Positions 1 through 6,654 are shown, numbered from the stretch's first letter. The stretch is DNA of 9,508 nucleotides from Candidatus Uhrbacteria bacterium (GCA_013203725.1 JABMPK010000015.1:1-9508); one strand, 5' to 3'. The notes: generated from the sequence alone by a model not told the origin. A program made the numbers and translations.

Positions 1-5
1 CGTAG

Positions 6-25
6 GGACAGGTCGCGACCTGTCC
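6..25. repeat. Perfect 20-bp palindrome
   Basis: GGACAGGTCGCGACCTGTCC equals its own reverse complement over all 20 bases. It could form a cruciform or a 10-bp RNA stem without a loop, or bind a dimeric protein. No T-run follows it on either strand, so it is not a standard Rho-independent terminator. It may be one copy of a dispersed genomic repeat, but only one copy lies in this window. Confidence 0.7.
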
Positions 26-125
26 GCTTCTAGAGATACAAGCAGACACCAGATTTGTCATTGCACAGCACCCGCCTTTGGAGGGAGCGGTAGTCGAGGT
101 ACCTTCGTCGCTCTTGTATGGGTGT

Positions 126-156
126 AAAAAAACGCGACCCTCAGAGAGAGGACCGC
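126..156 (-). terminator. Rho-independent terminator of the minus-strand gene
   Basis: Read on the minus strand, GCGGTCCTC, a 5-nt loop TCTCT and GAGGGTCGC form a 9-bp stem (positions 156-134) with two internal G-U pairs. One G (133) and a run of seven T (132-126) follow. It begins 8 nt after the stop codon of the gene at 165-854. On the plus strand the two wobble pairs become A-C mismatches and no T-run follows, so it acts in one direction only. Confidence 0.85.
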
Positions 157-164
157 TGTTGTGT

Positions 165-854
165 CTATTGGAACGTGACGCTGGATGGGATCTGGAACCG
201 CGCCGTGAGTAGCCAGACCGGCATTTCGTTTGGCGGTGAAACGTTGAAGGCCACCGCGCCGTCATTGTTACCTTCAAATTCCATCTTGTTCGTCTTCCCA
301 CCATGTTTCCATGACACCTCGAGGATCATCGAAACTAGGTTTGACTGGTCCAAGTACGGTGGAAAGAAGCTGTGGGTGATGCAAGGACGTTCCGTACGCA
401 ATGCAAGAACACCAAGCCCTTGCGCAACGACCGTCGATACCACCACGTAGTCTTCCTTCGAGAACTTGCCCGCCGCAAGCTCCAGCAACGTGTAGCTCTT
501 GTCTTCCTTACCGTCATCCTCGCGCGCGAACAAGCCCTCCAGCTCCGGTGGGATCTGGACCATGATGTCGGTGACGAACTTGGGGACACAGGGTGACCCA
601 CCCAGTCCGCTAGCAATCTGGATCCCTTCGTTGGTCGTCATGATTCTCATCTTTTCGACAAGGTCTTGCGCCTCATGAGTGAATTCGAGGGTCACGTTGA
701 GTCCTAGATCACTATCTCCGACAAGTTTCGGACCGGAGAAGCTGAACTCGCGAAGATCGCCCCCAGCTAGCGCTACCGCGACCGCGGTCTTGATGGCTCT
801 GTAGTCGTCCTCGTCGTAACCGAATCGAAACACTTCCAACAATGAACGTTCCAT
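165..854 (-). CDS. Unrecognised 229-aa protein with two internal repeats
   Basis: I do not recognise this protein and assign no function. The start at 854 is chosen because GGAGA (863-859) lies 4 nt upstream; a GTG start at 899 would add 15 residues but would fall inside the promoter. The protein appears soluble, is acidic in places (a D/E/K-rich stretch around residues 111-119), and has no clear signal peptide or membrane segment. Two related units are visible, about residues 16-81 and 134-203. Both begin [DE]DY-x4-T-x-VA-x2-L-x4-LR (residues 16-35 and 134-153), continue with SFxxPxL and an LE pair, and end M-x5-N-[DE]-G, with the same 12-residue step from E57 to M69 and from E179 to M191. 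Promoter, ribosome binding site and terminator are all present, so it is very likely a real single-gene unit. Its GC content is visibly higher than that of the operon beside it. Confidence 0.8.
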   Translation of the reverse strand: MERSLLEVFRFGYDEDDYRAIKTAVAVALAGGDLREFSFSGPKLVGDSDLGLNVTLEFTHEAQDLVEKMRIMTTNEGIQIASGLGGSPCVPKFVTDIMVQIPPELEGLFAREDDGKEDKSYTLLELAAGKFSKEDYVVVSTVVAQGLGVLALRTERPCITHSFFPPYLDQSNLVSMILEVSWKHGGKTNKMEFEGNNDGAVAFNVSPPNEMPVWLLTARFQIPSSVTFQ

Positions 855-858
855 TGTG

Positions 859-863
859 TCTCC
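859..863 (-). promoter_or_regulatory. Ribosome binding site GGAGA for the minus-strand gene
   Basis: On the minus strand GGAGA is followed by CACA and then ATG at 854. This decides the start codon. It is the clearest Shine-Dalgarno site in the window; most plus-strand genes have none. Confidence 0.75.
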
Positions 864-891
864 AACTCTCGCTCCATGCGAGCACTCTCGT

Positions 892-918
892 ATTATCACA
901 TGTGCACACTAGTGTCAA
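892..918 (-). promoter_or_regulatory. Promoter of the minus-strand gene
   Basis: On the minus strand a perfect -35 box TTGACA (918-913) is followed by a 15-nt spacer and GATAAT (897-892), with an extended -10 TG three bases upstream (TGTGATAAT). The 15-nt spacer is shorter than the usual 17, but the extended -10 could compensate. Transcription would begin near 883, giving a leader of about 29 nt that holds the GGAGA site. Confidence 0.65.
897..915. promoter_or_regulatory. Overlapping short palindromes, possible operator
   Basis: Three perfect palindromes overlap here: CACATGTG (897-904), TGTGCACA (901-908) and ACACTAGTGT (906-915). They fill the spacer between the -35 and -10 boxes of the minus-strand promoter. 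A dimeric regulator bound here would block that promoter. The site is inferred from symmetry alone. Confidence 0.3.
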
Positions 919-957
919 TGCCCAGAATCGCTTTAAATGCTATAATGCGTGCATTGA
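915..957. promoter_or_regulatory. 7-bp inverted repeat around the gap promoter
   Basis: TCAATGC (915-921) and its exact complement GCATTGA (951-957) flank the gap -10 box, with a 29-nt gap between arms. The left arm overlaps the -35 box of the divergent promoter and the right arm covers the predicted gap transcription start. It could be a two-site operator serving both promoters. At 7 bp, chance is not excluded. Confidence 0.25.
938..946 (+). promoter_or_regulatory. Extended -10 promoter for the gap operon
   Basis: TGCTATAAT is a perfect extended -10 element (TG, one base, TATAAT at 941-946). There is no good -35 box 16-18 bases upstream, as is common for extended -10 promoters. Transcription would start near 953, leaving about 34 nt of leader before the ATG at 987. 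The leader is pyrimidine-rich (968-986) and has no Shine-Dalgarno site. Confidence 0.7.
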
Positions 958-986
958 AGTCTATTAATCTCCAATCTCTTTTTTCT

Positions 987-1994
987 ATGCCACGCATCGC
1001 AATTAACGGTTTTGGTCGCATTGGCCGCAATACATTTAAGGCTGGTTTTGGTAAGCGTGGTTTTGACGTTGTTGCCATTAACGATCTTACAAGTCCAGAA
1101 ATTCTCGCGTCACTTTTGCAGAACGATACGGTTTACGGTCGATTTGGAAAGACTGTAAAGGCTGGCAAGAATTTTATTTCTGTAGGTGGGAAAAAGATTC
1201 CTGTATTTTCCGAGCGCGACCCCTCCCAGCTTCCGTGGGAAAAACTCAAGGTCGACGTTGTCATTGAGAGTACAGGTGTGTTTAGAACTGAAGAATCGGC
1301 GTCGGCGCACATCACAGCTGGCGCTAAGAGTGTCATTCTAAGTGCTCCGTCAAAAGGTGGAGACGTTCCAACGTACATCCTTGGAGTGAACGACAAGAAT
1401 TTAAAGGGGGAGAAGCGCGCGATTGTAGACAATGCTTCTTGTACAACAAACTGTGCCGCGCCGGTGATGGCGGTTTTAGACGAGGCGTTTGGTGTAAAGA
1501 AGGCGATGCTTTCAACAATCCATGCATTTACCGCAACTCAGAACTTGCAAGACGGGCCGCACAAAGATCCTCGCCGTGCTCGCGCTGCAACTATGAACGT
1601 TATTCCAACTACAACGGGGTCCGCGACGTCTACTGCAAAAGTTTTACCGTCACTAGAAGGCAAGTTTGATGGCATGGCGTTTAGAGTGCCTGTGATAAAC
1701 GGATCGGTGACGGACTTTACAGTAGTGTTAAAGAAGAAAGTTAAAGTGGAAGAAGTTAATGCCGCATTTGTGAAGGCGAGTAAGACCCCGCGGTTCAAAG
1801 GAAAACTCGTTACCTCAACCGAGCCTCTTGTAAGCTCGGACATTATCGGGAACCCAGCATCCTCGATCGTGGATCTTCCACTTACAATGGTGGTGGATGG
1901 TGATCTTGTGAAGGTTGTGTCCTGGTACGATAATGAATGGGGATACTCATCGCGCCTTGTAGAAATGGCGGTTAGAATGCCAAAGAGAAAATAG
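987..1994 (+). CDS. gap: Glyceraldehyde-3-phosphate dehydrogenase, NAD-dependent type I
   Basis: This cytoplasmic enzyme oxidises glyceraldehyde-3-phosphate with NAD+ and phosphate to 1,3-bisphosphoglycerate and NADH. The product is 335 aa, normal for the family. Visible are the N-terminal Rossmann motif NGFGRIGR (residues 7-14), D33 in INDL that favours NAD over NADP, the catalytic site ASCTTNC with C152, the partner H179 in STIHAFT, and the C-terminal SWYDNEWGYSSR. The start at 987 gives the canonical MPRIAINGFGRIGR. The frame stays open upstream to 876, but that region holds the promoter. There is no Shine-Dalgarno site; the leader is pyrimidine-rich. It is first in the operon, and its TAG is one base from the next ATG. 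A glycolytic rather than gluconeogenic role fits the pgk, eno and gpmI neighbours. Confidence 0.97.
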   Translation: MPRIAINGFGRIGRNTFKAGFGKRGFDVVAINDLTSPEILASLLQNDTVYGRFGKTVKAGKNFISVGGKKIPVFSERDPSQLPWEKLKVDVVIESTGVFRTEESASAHITAGAKSVILSAPSKGGDVPTYILGVNDKNLKGEKRAIVDNASCTTNCAAPVMAVLDEAFGVKKAMLSTIHAFTATQNLQDGPHKDPRRARAATMNVIPTTTGSATSTAKVLPSLEGKFDGMAFRVPVINGSVTDFTVVLKKKVKVEEVNAAFVKASKTPRFKGKLVTSTEPLVSSDIIGNPASSIVDLPLTMVVDGDLVKVVSWYDNEWGYSSRLVEMAVRMPKRK

Positions 1995-1995
1995 T

Positions 1996-2931
1996 ATGGA
2001 GGGAGTGCCAACAATGCCCGGTGTCTGGTGGATGTTTGAGTTAGTCATTTATGCTTCTTTGATTGGAGGTGGAGCTTTAATGGCTGAACTTGGTCTTGCT
2101 ATGAGGCTACATAAAAAAACCGGTTTACGAGCGGTTGCTTTTGGACTCGTATTTATTGCATGGATAGTTGTTTTCTACGGTTCGTTCATTGAGCCCAAGA
2201 TGTTGTTTGTCGACGAGTACGATATCGACCTTGATGTTACTGGCGTTGATGGTGAGCTAACGATCGCGGTTGTTTCAGATATTCACCTAGGCCCATACAA
2301 AGGAGAACGGTGGGCTGAGAAAGTCACGGCGAGGCTAAACGAGATCGATGCTGAGATGATACTGATGCCAGGAGACTTTATATTTTCCAAAACGGAGGAT
2401 ATTGAGATGCTAAAGTCACATGGTGATATTGATCTTCCAGTTTACTCAGTGCTGGGGAATCACGATCAAGAGTTTGGAGATTTAGATATTATTGTGGAAA
2501 AGCTGAACGGGTGGGGTTTGAACGTACTTAGGAACCGTTCAGTCGAGGTCGCGACCAATGATGGTAATAATGTAGACATCGCGGGGATTGACGACATTTG
2601 GTATACGCCAAGCCTGGCGTCCGCGTTTGAAGGTGTAGACGATGATACGTTTACGATCTTGATTGCACATAATCCAGACGTCATTCTGGAAGACGAGACT
2701 ACTGACGCTGATCTTGTGATCTCTGGTCACACGCATGGCGGGCAGATACGTCTGCCATGGATTGGGCCGGTGCCTCCGCTACCAACAAAGCTAGGGCAGA
2801 AATACGACGTTGGTCTGTTTGATTTTGGCGATGCGAACAAGTTGTTCATAACACGCGGAGTGGGCGAGACCGGGCCGAGAGCAAGATTGTTCAATCCTCC
2901 TACGATTGACGTGTTACACATAAAGTACTAG
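1996..2931 (+). CDS. Membrane-anchored metallophosphoesterase (YkuE/YaeI-like)
   Basis: A calcineurin-like phosphoesterase with a two-metal site. Numbered from the ATG at 1996 (311 aa), two hydrophobic segments lie at about residues 14-36 and 47-62, followed by the catalytic domain with DxH (D95, H97), GD (126-127), GNHD (154-157), the metal-binding H225, and GHTHGGQ (244-250). This set and the GHTHGGQxRLP form are typical of the membrane-associated YkuE/YaeI group, some members of which hydrolyse lipid-linked or nucleotide pyrophosphates. The substrate cannot be read from the sequence. An alternative ATG at 2014 has GGGAG 8 nt upstream and would remove six residues; the 1996 start fits the stop-T-ATG spacing seen through the operon. 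It is unusual to find it between gap and a NADH dehydrogenase; the tight spacing suggests co-translation. Confidence 0.88.
   Translation: MEGVPTMPGVWWMFELVIYASLIGGGALMAELGLAMRLHKKTGLRAVAFGLVFIAWIVVFYGSFIEPKMLFVDEYDIDLDVTGVDGELTIAVVSDIHLGPYKGERWAEKVTARLNEIDAEMILMPGDFIFSKTEDIEMLKSHGDIDLPVYSVLGNHDQEFGDLDIIVEKLNGWGLNVLRNRSVEVATNDGNNVDIAGIDDIWYTPSLASAFEGVDDDTFTILIAHNPDVILEDETTDADLVISGHTHGGQIRLPWIGPVPPLPTKLGQKYDVGLFDFGDANKLFITRGVGETGPRARLFNPPTIDVLHIKY
1998..2005 (+). promoter_or_regulatory. Possible ribosome binding site GGAGGGAG for an internal start
   Basis: GGAGGGAG ends 8 nt before the ATG at 2014, which is in frame with the ATG at 1996. It is the only well-placed Shine-Dalgarno-like site on the plus strand. 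It may direct initiation at 2014, in which case the phosphoesterase is 305 aa; otherwise it is simply coding sequence. Confidence 0.4.
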
Positions 2932-2933
2932 TC

Positions 2934-4208
2934 ATGACATCTCGAGTTGTAATTATTGGTGGCGGATTCGCAGGGTTATCTACAGCCGTGCATCTTTCGC
3001 GCCACACAAAACCGGGAGATAATGTCGAAATATTATTAATCGACCGTCAACCGGAACATGTTTATTTGCCTCTGATTTACGAAGTGGCTTCTGGCGGTTT
3101 GATGGAAGCCGGAAAAGAGCATTCGCTCAAGCAAGGCGTGTCACTCACTTTTGATCTTGACGGATATTTGACTGATTATAAGAATGTTCGTTTTAGACAA
3201 GGCGAGGTTACAGACGTAGATACAGAGAAAAAGATTATCAAACTTTCTTCGGGCGCGGATATAAAGTTCGATTTTTTGGTGATGGCAATGGGGGCCGTGA
3301 GCAATACGTTTGGTATTGATGGCGTGGAAAAGAATGCAATATCTCTTACAAGCCTTGATAATGCACTGAAGATACGGAAAAAATGTGCCAACTTGATGAC
3401 AGAATGCGAAAGAAAATTACGACCCGGTGTGAATATGGTTGTAGTTGGAGGTGGCCCGAATGGCGTTGAAGTTGCATCAGAGATGGCCAAGGCGCTGGAA
3501 GATGCTAAGCGTGAGTGTGATGTTGTGTGCGATTGGAAAATTACTATTGTTGATGCCGGGCCAAAGATACTATCGCATTTGAATTCTATGGGTTCTTGGA
3601 TTGCAAACAGGCGTCTAAAAAAACTAGGAGTCACTATTGCGCCTGGTACTTTTGTAAAAGCAGTTAAGCCAACCACCGTTCTAGTTGAGCGAAATGCAAA
3701 GCTTGAGCATGTTAGTCCATTTGAAAAGCCTACACGAATAAAATCTGATCTGACAATTTGGGCAGCTGGAGTTGCTTCGCGTCCTGAGTGGACGGCATGG
3801 GGACTTCCTACCGATGAACGCGGTTATATAAAGGCGTTGCCAACTCTTCAGATGTTTGGCACAAATCATGTTTTTGTGGCTGGAGACTCTGCATCGATCA
3901 TAGGTAGACGGATGCAGCAACGCGCTCCTGAGGCTATGGACCAGGGAAAGAGTGTTGCGGAGAATTTGATACGAGTTATAAGAGGTCAATCTATTCTTCG
4001 TGCTCACCACGATAGAGTCTGGCCGTTCGCAATTCCGCTCGGTGGAGCTAATGCGGTTAGCAGTTTTGGACCGGTAACGATATTTGGTATCGTTGGTTAC
4101 GCTTTGAGAAAAGCTATTGATTTAAGATATTTCCTCGGTGTACTCCCAGTCACGCGCGCGATTAGCGTATGGTGGCATGGGGGCCGAGCATACATGAAAA
4201 ATGATTAA
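2934..4208 (+). CDS. ndh: Type II NADH dehydrogenase (NDH-2) family FAD protein
   Basis: A single-subunit flavoprotein that would pass electrons from NADH to a quinone at the inner face of the membrane without pumping protons. The 424-aa product has the FAD motif GGGFAGL (residues 9-15), an NDH-2-like stretch from LIDRQPEHVYLPLIYEVASG, a second nucleotide site GGGPNGVEVA (172-181), and the C-terminal FAD contact VFVAGDSA (313-320). D207 ends the second strand of the NADH fold, where glutamate is common. The tail (about residues 380-424) is rich in hydrophobic and basic residues, as expected for membrane attachment. The AQxAxQ quinone motif is altered to APEAMDQ (331-337). It begins 2 nt after the phosphoesterase and overlaps pgk by 8 nt. 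Sulfide:quinone reductase is less likely, because the cysteines are not placed as in that family. Confidence 0.85.
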   Translation: MTSRVVIIGGGFAGLSTAVHLSRHTKPGDNVEILLIDRQPEHVYLPLIYEVASGGLMEAGKEHSLKQGVSLTFDLDGYLTDYKNVRFRQGEVTDVDTEKKIIKLSSGADIKFDFLVMAMGAVSNTFGIDGVEKNAISLTSLDNALKIRKKCANLMTECERKLRPGVNMVVVGGGPNGVEVASEMAKALEDAKRECDVVCDWKITIVDAGPKILSHLNSMGSWIANRRLKKLGVTIAPGTFVKAVKPTTVLVERNAKLEHVSPFEKPTRIKSDLTIWAAGVASRPEWTAWGLPTDERGYIKALPTLQMFGTNHVFVAGDSASIIGRRMQQRAPEAMDQGKSVAENLIRVIRGQSILRAHHDRVWPFAIPLGGANAVSSFGPVTIFGIVGYALRKAIDLRYFLGVLPVTRAISVWWHGGRAYMKND

Positions 4209-5370
4209 ACTAAGAACAATTGATTTTTCAACATTGAAAGGACGCCATGTAATATTGCGCGTAGATATTAACGTTCCCGTTGAGGGGTCGATACCAAGGA
4301 CCTCTGTGCGGCTAACTTCCGCTCTCGATACGATCAAGAAGCTACAGACAGCTGGCGCAAAAACTATCGTGTTTGCGCACCGTGGTCGTCCAAAGGGGGT
4401 CGACCTTAAGTTCTCTCTCGAGCCTATTGCGAAGTGGTTCATGAAGGAGCTTGCTGGCGACACAGTATTTTTTCAACCGGTCGCAGCTTTCAAGGATTTG
4501 AAAGCAAGAGTTCAGACTATGGCTCATGGTGACGTTGTGTTCATAGAGAACTTAAGGTTTCATCCTGGCGAAAAGGCTAATGACCCTGAATTCGCTGAGC
4601 AATTAGCGAGTCTCGGGGAGGTCTACATCAACGATGCTTTTGGAAACTCTCATCGTGATCATGCGAGCATGACCGGAATCACGCAATACGTTGACTCATA
4701 CGCTGGTCCCGGTATTGCTCACGAACTAGAGGCGCTCGAGTCCGTCTTGAATCCAACAAAGAGTCCATTTGTTGCAATCGTCGGTGGCGCAAAGATATCG
4801 TCCAAGCTCCATGCAATAGAACATATGCTTGCGCATGCCGACCAGGTGTTTATTGGCGGCGCGATAGCCACAGCTTTCTTTGCGGCGCAGGGCAAGGAGG
4901 TCGGGACATCGTTCATGAAGGACGGCGAGATTGAGTTTGCACGTAAACTTATGGGACATCATGCGCTCAAGCTGCCTACAGATGTTCTGGTGAAGTCGGC
5001 GGCAGGGAAGTATCGGTCCATTAATGTTTTGGATATTCAAAAGGATGAAGCTATTGTGGATATTGGGAGAAAGGCAGTTGCGGACATTTCAGAGGCAGCT
5101 AGACATGCGAAGTTGATTTTGTGGAATGGCCCAATGGGTATAGTGGAGGAAGAACAATCGCGAGTTGGGTCCGATGCAGTTGCGCATATAGTGGCTGAGG
5201 TCGCGCGCGGGAAAGCGTATGGTGTAATTGGTGGAGGTGATACGGTAAACCTGCCTTTTGAGCTCGGTATCGCTGAATTCATCGACCATATCTCAACAGG
5301 TGGTGGAGCTATGTTAGAATACGTTGGTGGACAGGAGTTGCCAGCACTAGAAGTCTTGAAACAAAAATAA
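4201..5370 (+). CDS. pgk: Phosphoglycerate kinase
   Basis: This cytoplasmic enzyme transfers the acyl phosphate of 1,3-bisphosphoglycerate to ADP, giving ATP and 3-phosphoglycerate, directly after the GAPDH step. The 389-aa length is typical. Motifs in order are RVDINVPV (20-27), AHRGRPKG (59-66, where SHLGRP is usual), ENLRFHPGE (116-124), NDAFGNSHRDHAS (144-156), GGAKISSKL (195-203), WNGPMG (308-313), GGGDTVN (344-350) and STGGGAMLEYVGG (365-377). These cover substrate binding in the N-domain and the nucleotide loops in the C-domain, so the enzyme should be active. The start overlaps the NDH-2 stop by 8 nt with no Shine-Dalgarno site, which suggests translational coupling. It ends 14 nt before eno. 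Confidence 0.97.
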   Translation: MIKLRTIDFSTLKGRHVILRVDINVPVEGSIPRTSVRLTSALDTIKKLQTAGAKTIVFAHRGRPKGVDLKFSLEPIAKWFMKELAGDTVFFQPVAAFKDLKARVQTMAHGDVVFIENLRFHPGEKANDPEFAEQLASLGEVYINDAFGNSHRDHASMTGITQYVDSYAGPGIAHELEALESVLNPTKSPFVAIVGGAKISSKLHAIEHMLAHADQVFIGGAIATAFFAAQGKEVGTSFMKDGEIEFARKLMGHHALKLPTDVLVKSAAGKYRSINVLDIQKDEAIVDIGRKAVADISEAARHAKLILWNGPMGIVEEEQSRVGSDAVAHIVAEVARGKAYGVIGGGDTVNLPFELGIAEFIDHISTGGGAMLEYVGGQELPALEVLKQK

Positions 5371-5384
5371 TATCTTTTAATAAT

Positions 5385-6653
5385 ATGTCAGACACAATAG
5401 ACCAAATTCATGCGCACGAAATTCTTGACTCGCGCGGAAACCCAACTATCGCCGTGACCATTCTTACAAAGAAAGGCGTGCTTGGTACTGCGTCTGTTCC
5501 GTCTGGTGCATCCACTGGATCATACGAGGCGGTTGAACTGCGTGATGGCGACATGAAGCGTTATCGAGGGAAGGGTGTTTTGAAAGCGATACGCAACATG
5601 AACAACAAGATTGCGCCCAAGATTAGGGGAATGAAGATTACCGCGCAAAGAGAGATTGACGACGTGATGATTCAGATGGACGGAACGGTAAACAAGCGTC
5701 GCCTTGGAGCGAACGCTATTCTTGGAGTGTCGCTTGCCGTTGCACACGCTGGAGCAAAGTCTAAGAATATGCCGTTGTACGCGTACATTCGATGGGTTTA
5801 CGACATCTTGGAAGAGAAGTGGAAGATGCCAATGCCGTTGATGAACATTCTAAACGGTGGGTCGCACGCGTCCACGAATCTAGATATACAAGAGTTCATA
5901 ATCGTGCCAACTGGTATTCGTAAGTTTAGAGAGCGCGTGCGGGCAGGGTCAGAGATTTTTCACGCTCTTGGTGACATCTTAAGTAAAGACGGACTCGACA
6001 CTGACGTTGGCAACGAGGGTGGATACGCGCCGAACCTTGGAAAGACAGAGGACGCATTGAAGTACATAATGAAGGCGATCAAGAAGGCTGGCTACTCGCC
6101 AGGCAAGCAGATACGCCTTGGTTTGGATGTCGCGGCAAACGAGTTTTATGATGCTAAGAAAGACCGTTACATCATGAAGACCGACAAGAAGAAGATGACG
6201 GACGAGAACATGATAGAACTTTTAGAAGATTGGGTTGACAGATACCCGTTTGTGTCTATTGAAGACGGTTTACACGAAGATAAGTGGGAAGCGTGGGAGG
6301 AGATGACAAAACGTCTTGGAAAAAAGATCTATCTTATTGGTGACGACTTGTTTGTAACGAACTCGAATAGGTTGCAGAAAGGCATCGACAACAATGTTGC
6401 AAATGCGATCCTGATCAAACCAAACCAAATAGGCTCCTTGTCAGAGACAGTGGCTACAATCCAGCTTGCGCAGGCGAATGGTTACAAGATTGCCGTTTCG
6501 CATAGGTCAGGCGAGACAACCTACACGACGATCGCCGACCTTGCGGTTGCAGTGAGTGCAGAGTTTATAAAGACAGGTGCTCCTTCCAGATCAGAGCGAT
6601 TGGTAAAGTACAATCGACTAATGGAAATTGAGGAGGAGTTGTTGAAAAAATAA
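5385..6653 (+). CDS. eno: Enolase (phosphopyruvate hydratase)
   Basis: This enzyme dehydrates 2-phosphoglycerate to phosphoenolpyruvate and needs Mg2+. At 422 aa it is of normal length. Visible motifs are HEILDSRGNPT (11-21), the mobile loop GASTGSYEAVELRDGD (41-56), NGGSHASTNLDIQEF (157-171), GNEGGYAPNL with general acid E211, metal ligands D248, E293 and D320, catalytic K345 in LIKPNQIG, and SHRSGET (372-378) for substrate phosphate. The two residues after SGET are T and Y, where E and D are usual. Positions 129-151 carry a somewhat long, basic and aromatic linker. There is no Shine-Dalgarno site; a short AT-rich spacer with an 8-bp direct repeat (AATAATAT) separates it from pgk. gpmI begins one base after its stop. 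Confidence 0.97.
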   Translation: MSDTIDQIHAHEILDSRGNPTIAVTILTKKGVLGTASVPSGASTGSYEAVELRDGDMKRYRGKGVLKAIRNMNNKIAPKIRGMKITAQREIDDVMIQMDGTVNKRRLGANAILGVSLAVAHAGAKSKNMPLYAYIRWVYDILEEKWKMPMPLMNILNGGSHASTNLDIQEFIIVPTGIRKFRERVRAGSEIFHALGDILSKDGLDTDVGNEGGYAPNLGKTEDALKYIMKAIKKAGYSPGKQIRLGLDVAANEFYDAKKDRYIMKTDKKKMTDENMIELLEDWVDRYPFVSIEDGLHEDKWEAWEEMTKRLGKKIYLIGDDLFVTNSNRLQKGIDNNVANAILIKPNQIGSLSETVATIQLAQANGYKIAVSHRSGETTYTTIADLAVAVSAEFIKTGAPSRSERLVKYNRLMEIEEELLKK

Positions 6654-6654
6654 T

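Noticed and set aside
36..119. Short inverted pair ATACAAG/CTTGTAT in the left intergenic region
   Set aside because: The arms are 7 bp and 70 bases apart with no supporting signal; I see no RNA gene here.
2..124. Open frame running in from the left edge (frame 2)
   Set aside because: It would translate the palindrome and low-information sequence; there is no motif, and the convergent terminator favours non-coding DNA.
118..450. Plus-strand open frame of 110 codons opposite the minus-strand gene
   Set aside because: It starts beside the terminator A-run, has no ribosome binding site or recognisable motif, and lies across a gene with full expression signals on the other strand.
855..899. GTG start at 899 for the minus-strand gene
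   Set aside because: It overlaps the -10 box, whereas the ATG at 854 has a GGAGA site at proper distance.
876..986. N-terminal extension of GAPDH by 37 residues
   Set aside because: The extension contains the TGCTATAAT promoter and the divergent control region, and the family start is the MPRIAINGFGRIGR at 987.
1538..2014. Minus-strand open frame of 158 codons inside gap
   Set aside because: It is fully antisense to conserved GAPDH coding sequence and has no motif or start signals of its own.
3176..3676. Minus-strand open frame of 166 codons inside the NDH-2 gene
   Set aside because: Serine- and threonine-rich antisense translation of a well-supported flavoprotein gene, without initiation signals.
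5366..5386. Direct repeat AATAATAT before eno, resembling a -10 box
   Set aside because: The spacer is AT-rich, no -35 box is evident, and an 8-bp repeat in such sequence is easily due to chance or slippage.
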